NCBI RefSeq assembly: GCF_000186865.1
Contig: NW_008705577.1
Coordinates: 597,667 to 661,666 of the forward strand
DNA: 64,000 nt
Reading direction: 5' to 3'
DNA from: Aureococcus anophagefferens
Taxonomy: Eukaryota > Sar > Pelagophyceae > Pelagomonadales > Pelagomonadaceae
Part shown: positions 38,535 to 47,084 of the stretch, piece after piece
How the letters are laid out: every line of letters begins with the position of its first letter
Position numbering within the stretch: position 1 is the first letter of the stretch
The notes under the pieces: generated by a model
What the model was told of the DNA's origin: nothing
Databases searched by the model: none
What the model saw: the letters and a program-made list of their open reading frames with translations, nothing else
Position numbers and translations under genes: made by a program

Positions 38535-40868
38535 CTAGTCCATGGTGAAGCCCGTCGCGTCCATGGCGATGAGGACCTTGAGGCCGGCCTCGAGCTCGGC
38601 GTAGGAGGAGTAGAGGGGGAGGTCGATGCGGTTGAAGCACGTGTGCGCGCGCGGGAAGCGGAGCTCGTTGCGCGGGAGCGACTGGATGCAGAAGCGCTGG
38701 TACTTGCCGTCGTTGCGCTGGAGCGCGCGGAAGCCGTGGCAGGGCACGCGGCTCGAGCCCGTGCAGAACTGGAGGAGCTTGGAGCGGTCGGCGTCGTCGA
38801 GCTTGGCCACGGCCTTCCAGAACCAGGCGATGACGGCGTGCCGGTCGCCGCGGCGCCGGTACTCGCCCGCGTACTCCGTGTGCTTGGCCCAGTCGGCGAC
38901 GTCGATCGTCGGCGAGCCGCACATGAGCAGCTCGAGCTCGTAGGCGTCGAAGACGGCGAGCAGGTCCGGCGGGAGCACGGAGTAGACGCCCTTGGCCAGA
39001 TGCCACGTCGCGTCCTTGTGCGCCTCGAGGACGTGGTGCCGCCAGAGCGCTTCCACGTAAGTCCGCTTGTTGCGGTCCGTGACCTTGACGTCGCGGCCGC
39101 GCTCGCAGAGCTCGCGGATGGCCACGTTCGTGTCGAGGACGTAGGACACGGCGTCGACGTCGCGCGCCTCGCCGTCGTCGTCGTCGTCGCCGAGCGCGTC
39201 CGGGTCCGCGCCCCCGAAGGGGCAGGTCCGCGGCGTCGCCACGGAGAAGTCGAGGTCCAACGCGTCGACGCCGTCATTATGTAAAAGCCAGTCGAGGTTG
39301 CGGCACAAATCCGGGTCGAGGCACTCGAGGTCGTCGTACTCCAGGGGCGCGCCGACGAGCTGCTTGTAGAGCGGCAGGCTCAGGGGCGCCGCGACCGGAA
39401 TGCGCTCGACGAGGGCCTTGGCCAGCAGGCGCCCCGCGAACTCGTAGAGCTCCCGCGCGCGCGGGTGGCCGCCGAGCTTGGCCGGCAGCGACGCCGACGC
39501 GTCGAAGACGAGGCCGCCGTCGCCCGCGGCCTGGCGGAAGACGCCGACGGCGGGGTCGAAGACGGCCTCGGACGCGAGGCCGAACCACTCGCGCTCGATG
39601 CCGCCGACGTCGATGCCCGGCTCGTCGACGAACTGGACGCGCATCCACTGGCGGAGCGACCGCGGCTCGAGGCCGAGCACCTGGTGCACGGAGTCCTCGA
39701 GCAGGCAGTGGCGCCGGATCTCGAGGCGCACGTAGCCCTCCGACGGCGCGCAGCGTAAATCTTCCAAACGCTTCTCGAGCCAGAGGTGCTTCTCGCGGAA
39801 CGGCAGGCCCGCGACGCGATCCAATTCCTCCGCGCGCTCGCGCGCCGCGGCCTCCGCGGACGTCTGCCGCGGCGCCTCCTCGTCGGCGTCCTCCTCGTCC
39901 TCCTCCTCGTCGTCGTCGTCGCCCTCGGACAGCGCGCGCGCGCGCGCGGCGCGCGCGGCGAACGCGCCGAGCCGCGGCGCGGCGTCGCCGTCGTCGTCGC
40001 TCCGCGGCGCGGCGTCCCCGCGGCGCGCCCGGCGCCGCCGGCGGCCGCCGTCGCGCGCCGCGAGCACGGCGCTCGAGACGAACTGGGCGCCGAGGTTTCC
40101 GGGCTCCTCGGGCGACGCCGCCGCGCCCTCCGCGGGGACCAAAGCCGTCGCGCCCGGCGCGCGGTCGAGCAGCGCGTGGACGACGGCGCCGACGCAGCCG
40201 CGCGCGCCGGACGGCGCCGCGCCGCCGCAGTCGCCGTCGAGGCGCCACCGGGCGACGCCATGGTCGTCCAAAGCCCGCCGCCAGCGCCGCCGCCGCGCGG
40301 CGCGGCGCTGCCGCGCGTCGAGCGCGAGGAGCGGCGCCTCCGCGTCCTCCGCGTCCTTGCGGGACCCCTTGCGCCGCGGCGACCGGCTCGGCTTCTTCGC
40401 CTCGTCCTCCTTGGCCTCGTCGGGGACACTTAAACTGCGCTCGCTCGCGTAGCCCGCGCCGAGCCGCGCCTTGGCCTCCAATTCCCGGGCGCGCGGCCCC
40501 GTGCCGACGCGCTGGCTCAGGCCGCAGACGTCGCAGGCGCCCGACGACACGCGGTTCTCGAGGGCGCAGATGGGGCACCGCCAGCCGTCGCCGTCCCGGA
40601 AGACCGCCTCCGAGTCGGCCTCGTCGAGGAGCGGCTGCGTGAGCTCCGCCGACAGGTACCGGCCGCCGTAGCCGCTGAGCCGCCGCAGGCGCCGCACGAT
40701 GCACGTCGAGAAGCAGCAGCACACGAGGCAGGCGAGCACCGCGAGGAAGAGGAAGGCCTCCTCGAGCTGGGGGTCGTCGTTGCCGCCGGGGGCGCCGTCG
40801 TCCATGGCGTCGTCGGTCTGGCCAGGCTGGAGCCGGCCCCGCAGGAAGCGCGCCGCGGCGAGCGACAT
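38535..40868 (-). CDS. Membrane-anchored HECT E3 ubiquitin ligase with RanBP2-type zinc finger
   Basis: A 777-aa protein. A single hydrophobic helix near residues 37-58 (EAFLFLAVLACLVCCCFSTC) is followed by a RanBP2-type finger with C-x2-C-x10-C-x2-C spacing (WRCPICALENRVSSGACDVC). A long disordered Arg/Asp region follows. The C-terminal 360 residues are a complete HECT domain: VDEPGIDVGGIEREWFGLAS, GRLLAKALVERIPVAAPLSL, ELLMCGSPTIDVADWAKHTE, and the catalytic cysteine in FPRAHTCFNRIDLPLYSSYA. An acidic spacer (GDDDDDGEARD) is inserted in the N-lobe. The Met at 40868 is preferred over an upstream one at 41039. A membrane-tethered HECT ligase with this finger is an uncommon layout. Confidence 0.88.
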   Translation of the reverse strand: MSLAAARFLRGRLQPGQTDDAMDDGAPGGNDDPQLEEAFLFLAVLACLVCCCFSTCIVRRLRRLSGYGGRYLSAELTQPLLDEADSEAVFRDGDGWRCPICALENRVSSGACDVCGLSQRVGTGPRARELEAKARLGAGYASERSLSVPDEAKEDEAKKPSRSPRRKGSRKDAEDAEAPLLALDARQRRAARRRRWRRALDDHGVARWRLDGDCGGAAPSGARGCVGAVVHALLDRAPGATALVPAEGAAASPEEPGNLGAQFVSSAVLAARDGGRRRRRARRGDAAPRSDDDGDAAPRLGAFAARAARARALSEGDDDDEEEDEEDADEEAPRQTSAEAAARERAEELDRVAGLPFREKHLWLEKRLEDLRCAPSEGYVRLEIRRHCLLEDSVHQVLGLEPRSLRQWMRVQFVDEPGIDVGGIEREWFGLASEAVFDPAVGVFRQAAGDGGLVFDASASLPAKLGGHPRARELYEFAGRLLAKALVERIPVAAPLSLPLYKQLVGAPLEYDDLECLDPDLCRNLDWLLHNDGVDALDLDFSVATPRTCPFGGADPDALGDDDDDGEARDVDAVSYVLDTNVAIRELCERGRDVKVTDRNKRTYVEALWRHHVLEAHKDATWHLAKGVYSVLPPDLLAVFDAYELELLMCGSPTIDVADWAKHTEYAGEYRRRGDRHAVIAWFWKAVAKLDDADRSKLLQFCTGSSRVPCHGFRALQRNDGKYQRFCIQSLPRNELRFPRAHTCFNRIDLPLYSSYAELEAGLKVLIAMDATGFTMD

Positions 40869-41164
40869 GAGTCGTCGAGCGGTCGGTTTCGGCGCGCGGC
40901 AGGTGCGCTGGGGCCTCCGACGTGTGCCCCCGCCTCGCGCTCTGCCCGACGAGCTGCCGCTCTCCTCGGTGCGCCCGACGCACCGCTCCGCCAAATGGCA
41001 ACCCTGGCAAAATCCGCAACGTACCGTGCGCGAGCGCATCTGCGCGACGCGAGACGTGGGTTCTTTACTGGGATCGGGAGGGGGTTGGGTGCGGTGCGCG
41101 CGCCCGGCTTCGGGCGGCGCGCGGCGGCGCGGGCGCCCGGTGCTTGTCCGGCGCGGCCGCGGCG
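40869..41164. other. Spacer upstream of the HECT gene
   Basis: About 296 bp containing the HECT 5' region and the SmB 3' region. The open frame reaching 41039 is basic and lacks gene-like sequence. Nothing else was seen. Confidence 0.35.
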
Positions 41165-41734
41165 CTACGTGCCCGGCGGCCGCGGCGGCGGCGGCGGCAT
41201 GCCGAGGCCCATGCCCGGCGGCGGCGGCGGGTAGCCGGGCGCGCCCGGCGGCGGCGGCATGCCGGCCATGCCCGGGGGCATGCCCCGGCCGTAGGCCTGG
41301 CCGGGCGCCTGCGCGGCCATGATCGACGCGCCCGGCCCGCCGATGCCGCGGACGGGGCCCGCGAGGCCCAGCGGCGCGGCGCCGAGGGGCGCCGTCGGGA
41401 GCCCCCGCCCCGCCGCCCGCCCCATGCCCGGCCCGCCGACGACGGCCCGGAGGTCGTCCTCGGGCGGCGGCGGCCCTTCGACGGACAGGCTCACGACCAT
41501 CTCGCCCCGCAGCAGCACGAGGCCGAGCGTGCGCTTCTCCTCGCGCTCCTCGGAGATGCCCACCGTGCCCTTCTTCGCCTTAATCTTGCGGTACTCCTCG
41601 CAGTCCGCGAGCACGAGGTTCATGTGCTTGTCGAACGCGAGGAACGTTCCCACGAGCGTCCGGCTGTCGGCGATGGTCACGCGCATGCGGTAGTTGATGT
41701 AGCTCAGCATCTTGCTTGACTTGGCCATGGCCAT
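41165..41734 (-). CDS. SNRPB: Spliceosomal Sm protein B (SmB/B')
   Basis: A 189-aa protein. The Sm1 motif is [20 protein letters not shown] plus [20 protein letters not shown], and Sm2 is [20 protein letters not shown] Gly/Pro/Met-rich tail ([20 protein letters not shown]) is characteristic of SmB rather than of other Sm or LSm proteins. SmB is one of the seven ring proteins of U1, U2, U4 and U5 snRNPs. The Met at 41734 or the one at 41728 could be used. It is complete and intronless. Confidence 0.95.
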   Translation of the reverse strand: MAMAKSSKMLSYINYRMRVTIADSRTLVGTFLAFDKHMNLVLADCEEYRKIKAKKGTVGISEEREEKRTLGLVLLRGEMVVSLSVEGPPPPEDDLRAVVGGPGMGRAAGRGLPTAPLGAAPLGLAGPVRGIGGPGASIMAAQAPGQAYGRGMPPGMAGMPPPPGAPGYPPPPPGMGLGMPPPPPRPPGT

Positions 41735-42079
41735 GGTGCCGTCGGGCGCGTCGCGCGCGCGCGGGGCGCGGCGGCGGACGGCTTGGCGGCGAGCGGCGCG
41801 CTCGCTAGTAGCGGCGGCGGCGCGCGGCGGCGAAAACGACGGTGTGCCGGCGCCTTCGCAGGCGCTCGGACGACCGCGGCGCGCGACGAGAAGCGCGCAA
41901 GGAGGTGGTCGCGACGCGCACGGGCAAAGGCGAGGCGCGCAGTCGAGAGGGCCTCGACGACGGCGACTGTCGATCTCGGACTTTGAGCTCGCTATTTATT
42001 GATGGTGCTGTTATAGGACGATGCTGCCGCAAAGAGGAACGATGATTCTCTCGACCGATGCGGGCAGCGTCCAACGACG
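41735..42079. promoter_or_regulatory. Divergent promoter between SmB and the esterase fusion
   Basis: 345 bp between head-to-head starts; GC-rich near SmB and AT-richer near 41980-42060 (GCTATTTATTGATGGTGCTG). No defined motif was recognised. Confidence 0.35.
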
Positions 42080-43414
42080 ATGAAGGCAGCGCTGCTCATA
42101 CTGGTCTACGCCGCTGACGCCCAAAGCTCCTGCGCCGACAGCGCGTCGTGGCACAAGAGCGGCGCGCCGCAAAAGGACTGCGCCTGGGTCGCGAAGCTCG
42201 CGCCGGACCGCTGCGTGGCCAAGGCCGACGACGGCCGCCTCGGCTTCGAGGGCTGCCCCGCGAGCTGCGGGAACAACGCCGCCGCGTGCGCCGACGACGG
42301 CGCGTGGCACAAGCGCGACGACCCGTCGAAGGACTGCTTCTGGGTGAGCCGCTGGACGCCCGCGCGGTGCTGGGTCGTCGGCGCCGACGCGACCTACGCG
42401 TTCCAGGGCTGCCGCGCGGCCTGCCGCGCCTGCGCGTCCGGCGCGTGCGCGTCGGCGTCCGACGCGACGGCCGCGCCGACGGCCGCGGCCGCGGCTTCGG
42501 TCTGGGAGGGCCTGCTCTTCCCCGCGGGCGCGCCGAACGACGGCGGCTTCGAGGGCCGCGCGGAGAACATCCGCCCGGGCGACGACGGCACGCGGCGCGC
42601 CTACAACGTCGACGCGCCGACGATCGCGTACTGGCCCGCGGCGGCGGCGGCGGCGGCCGCGGTCGTCGTCCTGCCCGGCGGCGGCTACAAGAAGGTCGCC
42701 CTGGGCAAGGAGGGCGACCACGTCGCCGCCCGCCTCGCGTCGCGCCACGGCGTCGACTGCTTCGTCGTCAAGTACCGCGTGCCGTCGCGCGGCAGAGACG
42801 ACGACGAGTGGCCGTCGGACGCGCCGCTCGCGGACGCGCAGCGCGCGCTGGCCCACGTGCGCGCCCGGGGCTACGCCGTCGTCGGCGTCGCCGGCTTCTC
42901 GGCCGGCGGCCACCTCGCGGCGCGCGTCGGCGCCGCGCGCGACCGGGCCTACGACCGCGTCGACGCCGTCGACGATTACGGCTTCGCGCCGGACTTTGTG
43001 TTTCTGGTCTACCCCCAGCGTCGAGCGACGGGGGTGCTTTTTCGCGTGAATTTCGCCTGGAGATGTGAAGAAATCCGACCCCGTCGCACTTGGTAGGTCT
43101 ACCCCTGGGAGCTCGCGGACGACAATGGCGAGGACGCCTTTAGCTTCGACCTGAACCGGGACTTCGACGACCTGTCGGGCTTCCCGCCGGCGTACCTCGC
43201 GCACGCGGCCGACGACGCGACGGCGCCCTACCTCAACTCGCTCGCGTTCTTCCACCACCTGCGCCAGGCCGGCGCCGGGCCCGCCAAGCTCGACGTCGTC
43301 CCGACGGGCGGCCACGGCTTCGGCGCGTGCTCGACGGGCGAGACGGGCGACGCGTGCGGCTGGACGGACCGCGCGTTCGCCTTCCTCCGGCGGGACGCGG
43401 GCCTGGCGGTTTAG
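42080..43414 (+). CDS. Secreted ShK-like repeat / alpha-beta hydrolase (acetyl-esterase-type) fusion
   Basis: Exons 42080-43006 and 43097-43414 give 414 aa. A signal peptide (MKAALLILVYAADAQSSC) is followed by two ShK-like Cys repeats of the heterokont form (CADSASWHKSGAPQKDCAWV, then CADDGAWHKRDDPSKDCFWV). The hydrolase begins near residue 140 and has the oxyanion glycine motif VVVLPGGGYKKVA, the nucleophile elbow GVAGFSAGGHLAAR, the acid in AHAADDATAPYLN and the histidine in GGHGFGACS. The triad layout is that of BD-FAE-type acetyl or feruloyl esterases. A role in deacetylating an extracellular polysaccharide is inferred. The single intron carries 8-bp terminal duplications. Confidence 0.85.
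43007..43096 (+). mobile_element. Short introner-like intron with target duplication
   Basis: A 90-bp intron. GTCTACCCC occurs at both its start (43007-43015) and just after it (43097-43105). This implies an 8- or 9-bp duplication around an 82-bp insert. The donor GT is in the duplication and the acceptor is TAG at the end of the insert. The insert has a 9-bp inverted repeat, GCGACGGGG at 43025-43033 and its complement at 43079-43087. Splicing is phase 0 and joins FVFL to VYPWELADD. It does not resemble the other introner families. Confidence 0.7.
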
Positions 43415-43434
43415 GAGGAACATGCGCGGACGCC

Positions 43435-44583
43435 CTAGTCCGCCTTCTTCGACGCGCGGTTGAGCGTGACCTTGATCTTCTCGAGGACGGCCTCGGACGT
43501 CGTCGCGCCGTCCTTGCGCACGCAGCGCATCGCCCAGTAGCCGTCCTCGTCGCAGGTCGGGAGGGTCTGGTCCAGTTCGAGGATCTCGTTGCAGGGCAGC
43601 GTCGGCATGGACGCGCGCGAGTAGACGGAGCAGAAGACGAGGTGGTCCGCGTGGATCTCCGCGTCGACCTTGAAGTTGAGCGCGTAGCCCGCGAACGTGG
43701 GCCCGTAGAGCCACTGCGTCTCCGGGTTGCCCACGGGCAGGTACTGCCAGCGCACGAAGTGCTCCGTGAAGAAGCGGCGGAAGCAGAGCAGGGGCCAGAT
43801 GTAGAAGTGGAGCGCGAGGTGGTGCGCCCGCTGCGCCTTCCGGAGGTCGTAGTTGAAGGCGAGCTTGTCCTTGGAGAAGGTCGAGGGCTCCTTGTTGAGG
43901 AGCTCGCCGTCCATCCAGATCTTGGGCAGCGTCGCCTCCTTGGTGCCGTCGAAGAGGTAGGACCGGATCGCGAGCGAGAACTGCGTCGGGTACGGCGCCT
44001 TCGTCTCGACGGGGAACTCGAAGGTGTCGCCGCCGGTGGCGAGCTTGCCGCACTTGCCGATGGTGTCGCGGTTCATGTGGTTGCCGTAGGCGACGATCTG
44101 CCACGAGAAGCCCGGCGCCTTGACGTTCTCGACCGTGAGCGTCGTCTTCCGGCCCTTCGGCAGGATCGCGAGCGCGTTGACGTTCGTGTGCGTGTTCCAG
44201 CGCGGCCCGAAGAGCAGCGCGCCGACGATCGTCTTCTGCTCCATTTTGCCCTGGCCCAGCTTGAGGAAGAGCGTGTCCGTCCACTTGTCCGTCGCCAGGT
44301 TGATGCGCATCTTCGCGCCGATGGGCAGCAGCGCGCGCTGCATGCAGCAGTAGTAAAAGTAGGACAGCACGCAGAGGGGCAGCTCCAGCAGGCCCACGAG
44401 GATGGACACGCAGTCCCCGGGCTGCACGGCGTCGATGGTCGGCGGCATGGCCGCGTGGCTCGACGCCGTCAGCAGCTTGAGCAGGGGCTTCTGGACCGTG
44501 TAGAGGCCGATCCAGACGACGTAGGTCGGCAGGGCCATGCCCGCGTAGAACAGGGTCTGCCCGACGAGCAGGAGCTTCCCCAT
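43435..44583 (-). CDS. Membrane protein of unknown function
   Basis: A 382-aa protein from the Met at 44583 (MGKLLLVGQTLFYAGMALPT); the frame is open to another Met at 44655. Hydrophobic helices lie at about 4-30 and 58-80 (SILVGLLELPLCVLSYFYYC). The rest is a mostly beta-like domain with conserved-looking stretches: KWTDTLFLKLGQGKMEQKTI, APGFSWQIVAYGNHMNRDT, AHHLALHFYIWPLLCFRRFF and YGPTFAGYALNFKVDAEIHA. The final 40 residues are charged. I do not recognise the family. It is divergent from the Mpv17-like gene with a 122-bp spacer. Confidence 0.75.
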   Translation of the reverse strand: MGKLLLVGQTLFYAGMALPTYVVWIGLYTVQKPLLKLLTASSHAAMPPTIDAVQPGDCVSILVGLLELPLCVLSYFYYCCMQRALLPIGAKMRINLATDKWTDTLFLKLGQGKMEQKTIVGALLFGPRWNTHTNVNALAILPKGRKTTLTVENVKAPGFSWQIVAYGNHMNRDTIGKCGKLATGGDTFEFPVETKAPYPTQFSLAIRSYLFDGTKEATLPKIWMDGELLNKEPSTFSKDKLAFNYDLRKAQRAHHLALHFYIWPLLCFRRFFTEHFVRWQYLPVGNPETQWLYGPTFAGYALNFKVDAEIHADHLVFCSVYSRASMPTLPCNEILELDQTLPTCDEDGYWAMRCVRKDGATTSEAVLEKIKVTLNRASKKAD

Positions 44584-44705
44584 GGCGTCAATCCCGGGGA
44601 CGAGGATGGACGAGGACGATGGACGAGGACTCGGTGGCTGGCCAAGGCGAGCCATCCGAAAAAGTATCTTTTCAGCTTGGACCTTGCAGTTGTCCTTACT
44701 AAAAA

Positions 44706-45335
44706 ATGGTGGGCCTGGTCCGCGTGCTCGCCGCGCTGTCGGCGTCCTGCGGCGGGGCGAACCGCCTGGACGCGTGGGCGCGGGCGCGTCCGTTGCAGAC
44801 GACGGCCGCGGCGGCGACGCTCCGCGGCGCCGTCGGGGACCTCGCGGCGCAGAAGCTCGAGCTGGCGCGGTCCGGCGACAGCGACGCGTCGCTGGACCGT
44901 CGGCGCCTCGTGTTGTACACGTCGTTCACGAACCTCGTGGCCGTCGTCTACGATCGCCCGCTCTACACTGGCCTCTTCCCGCGGTGGTTTCCGAGCGTCG
45001 TCGGCGGGCGGCGCGCCTGGGGCAACGTCGCCAGGGCCACGCTCGTCGACAACCTCGTCTGCTCGCCGTTGTTGTATTTCCCGCTGTTCTACGTCTTCAA
45101 GGACGTCGTCGTCGAGCGGTCGCGGGGCCTCGGCGGCGCGCTCCGCCACTACGCGCGCGAGCTGCCCGCGCAGCTGCCCGTCTGCTGGAGCTTCTGGATC
45201 CCGCTCACGGCGACGTCGCAGGCCTTCGTGCCCGTCCACCTGCGCATCCCCTACATCTCGCTCGCCGCCTGCGCCTGGGTCGGGATCCTGTCCACGGTCA
45301 CCGCGGACCTCGACCGCGCGGCCTCGCAATCCTAG
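44706..45335 (+). CDS. Mpv17/PMP22-family membrane protein
   Basis: A 209-aa protein. The family layout of four short helices is present, with the N-terminal W-x-x-A-R-x-R-P-L-x-T block (LDAWARARPLQTTAAAATLR), the GDLAAQ motif, YTGLFPRWFP, and the C-terminal signature WSFWIPLTATSQAFVPVHLR, then WVGILSTVTAD. Mpv17 proteins sit in the mitochondrial inner or peroxisomal membrane and form pores. Its stop TAG (45333-45335) overlaps the stop of the convergent PhyH-like gene in a shared CTAG. Confidence 0.88.
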   Translation: MVGLVRVLAALSASCGGANRLDAWARARPLQTTAAAATLRGAVGDLAAQKLELARSGDSDASLDRRRLVLYTSFTNLVAVVYDRPLYTGLFPRWFPSVVGGRRAWGNVARATLVDNLVCSPLLYFPLFYVFKDVVVERSRGLGGALRHYARELPAQLPVCWSFWIPLTATSQAFVPVHLRIPYISLAACAWVGILSTVTADLDRAASQS

Positions 45336-46878
45336 CTTACGCGCGGGGGCGGTTCGAACACGCTCTCGTTGTCGTCCCAGTTCTTCGGGTCGCGGAACCA
45401 GAACTCCGTGAAGTTCGCGTAGGGCACCGCGCGGACCGCGCGCCGGGACCGGTTCGGCAGGCCGAAGTGGAGCACGCGCGCGTCGAAGATGAGCGCGTCG
45501 CCGGCCGCGAGCCGCGGGCGCACGAGCGCGTCCTGGACGCGCCGCAAGAGCACGTCCCGCGGCTCGGCCTCGTCCGTGAGCCGCGCGCACGTCGCGAGGT
45601 CGTGGGACCCGGGCACGAACCTGGGCAGGACAAGGGTGATTCAACGTCGCTTCAACGTGGGTGTTCCGCGCGCGCGCGTTCCGGGAAAAGCATTCACGCT
45701 TCGAGACCGTTCCGAGAGATGATCGCTCGTCCAAAAATCAGCCGAAACGAGTGGAAAGTGGGCGAAATCGGAGCCTTTGAAGTTGGGAATTTCGCTCTCT
45801 TGTCCTGCCCGGGCACGAACGCCGTCTGCCCCGCGGCCGGGTCCGCGGCCGCGGCGCCGCCGTAGAGGAAGACGTTGAGGTAGTGCGGCGGCAGCACGCG
45901 GTCGTCGAAGAGGTGCGGCGCGTCCGCGTGCAGGGCCTGCTCCGCGGCGCCGGGCACGCTCACGACGGCGCCGACGGGCCCCGCGTCGAGCGCGCGCTTC
46001 GGCGCGTCGGGCCCGCCGAGGTCGAAGTTCCACAACCCAAAGTTGCCCCGGCGCGCCGCCGTCCGCGGGGCCTCGCTCGCGAGGCGGCAGATCTCCCGGA
46101 GCGCGCCGTTGTTTCGGAGCGCGTGTCGCCGCTCCGCTCCTTCCTCTCCCTTTAACCGCGGCGTCCCCCGGAGGTCGCAGCGCAGGTCCTCGCGCATGGC
46201 GAGCTCGCGGTAGGTCTCGACGTGCGGCGCGCCCGGGTCCATGAGGTCGACGCCGCGGTGTTCCACGAGCGCGGCGCGGCAGGCTTCGAAGTCCGCGAGC
46301 GCGTCCGCGGCGAGGCCGTCGGCGACGGCCGGGTCGAGCAGCCCCGGCAGGATGACTAAACCATGGGACCGCAACGTCCGCGCCGCGCGCGCCGCGAAGG
46401 CCGCCGCGGGCAGCGGGCCGGCCGCGCGCCGCGCCGCGACGGCGAGCCCGTGCGCGCGCTCGTGCTCCGCCTCCGACGCGGGCGGCCGCGGCGCGCAGCC
46501 GACCTCGTCCGCCGTGCACAGCCGCTTCCCGAAGACGACGGCGGCGCCGCCGCGCCAGCGCTCGACGAGCGCGGGACCGGCGCTCCTCGCCGCGGCCGCG
46601 GCCGGCCCGACGACGGCGACGGCGCCGCCGCGCGCGACGGCGGCGACGGCGTCGCCGAGCGCGTGCACGACGAGCGCGTCGCAGGCGGCGCCCGGCGACG
46701 CGACGTCGAAGCCGGCGCCGCGCGCGCGGTCCTCGTAGGCGCCGTCGACGTCCGGCGCCACGACGATGACGGGCTTCACGGCGCCGACGGGCGGCACGAG
46801 CCGCGCGAGCTCCGCGACGACCTCGCCGACGGTGTCGCCGTCGTCCTCCTCGCTCGTCGAGCCGTCGAAGAGGTCCAT
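45332..46878 (-). CDS. PhyH-like 2OG-Fe(II) oxygenase with an introner
   Basis: Exons 45821-46878 and 45332-45620 give 448 aa. The N-terminal third (MDLFDGSTSEEDDGDTVGEV, VIVVAPDVDGAYEDRARGAG) looks like a separate alpha/beta region. From about residue 165 the oxygenase domain follows: TLRSHGLVILPGLLDPAVAD, iron-binding HxD in EQALHADAPHLF, and the distal His and Arg in FDARVLHFGLPNRSRR. The start matches phytanoyl-CoA-dioxygenase-like proteins. Splicing of the introner joins AAGQTA to FVPGSHDLATC; without it the frame ends in unrelated sequence. The gene is related to the one at 2573-4658. Substrate unknown. Confidence 0.85.
45621..45820 (-). mobile_element. Introner-derived intron, family 2, copy B
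   Basis: A 200-bp intron in a minus-strand gene. Perfect 8-bp duplication GTTCGTGC (minus strand) at 45813-45820 and 45613-45620; element of 192 bp at 45621-45812. The terminal repeat is CCGGGCAGGACAAG / CTTGTCCTGCCCAG, 13 of 14 matching. The donor is the GT of the duplication and the acceptor is the element's CAG. An internal block (45698-45750) matches the core of family 1, including CGTCCAAAAATCAGCCGAA, against CGTCCAGAAATCAGCCGAA in copy B at 3612. Confidence 0.9.
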
Positions 46879-47084
46879 TGTGGATTGCGAGTGAGGCGCT
46901 AGGTCCGAAGGTTTATAGCTCTCCCATGCCTCGCCAGTTCAACAAAAGTTCAAGAAAGCCGCGCCTCGATGCTGCCGCGGATGGTGCCGGCGCTGGGCAT
47001 GGGCGTGCCGGTGCGGGCCTGGGCAGCCCGCCCCCGTTGAGCGACCTCTGAACCCCTCGATAGCCGCGCACGCCGACCCGCGCC

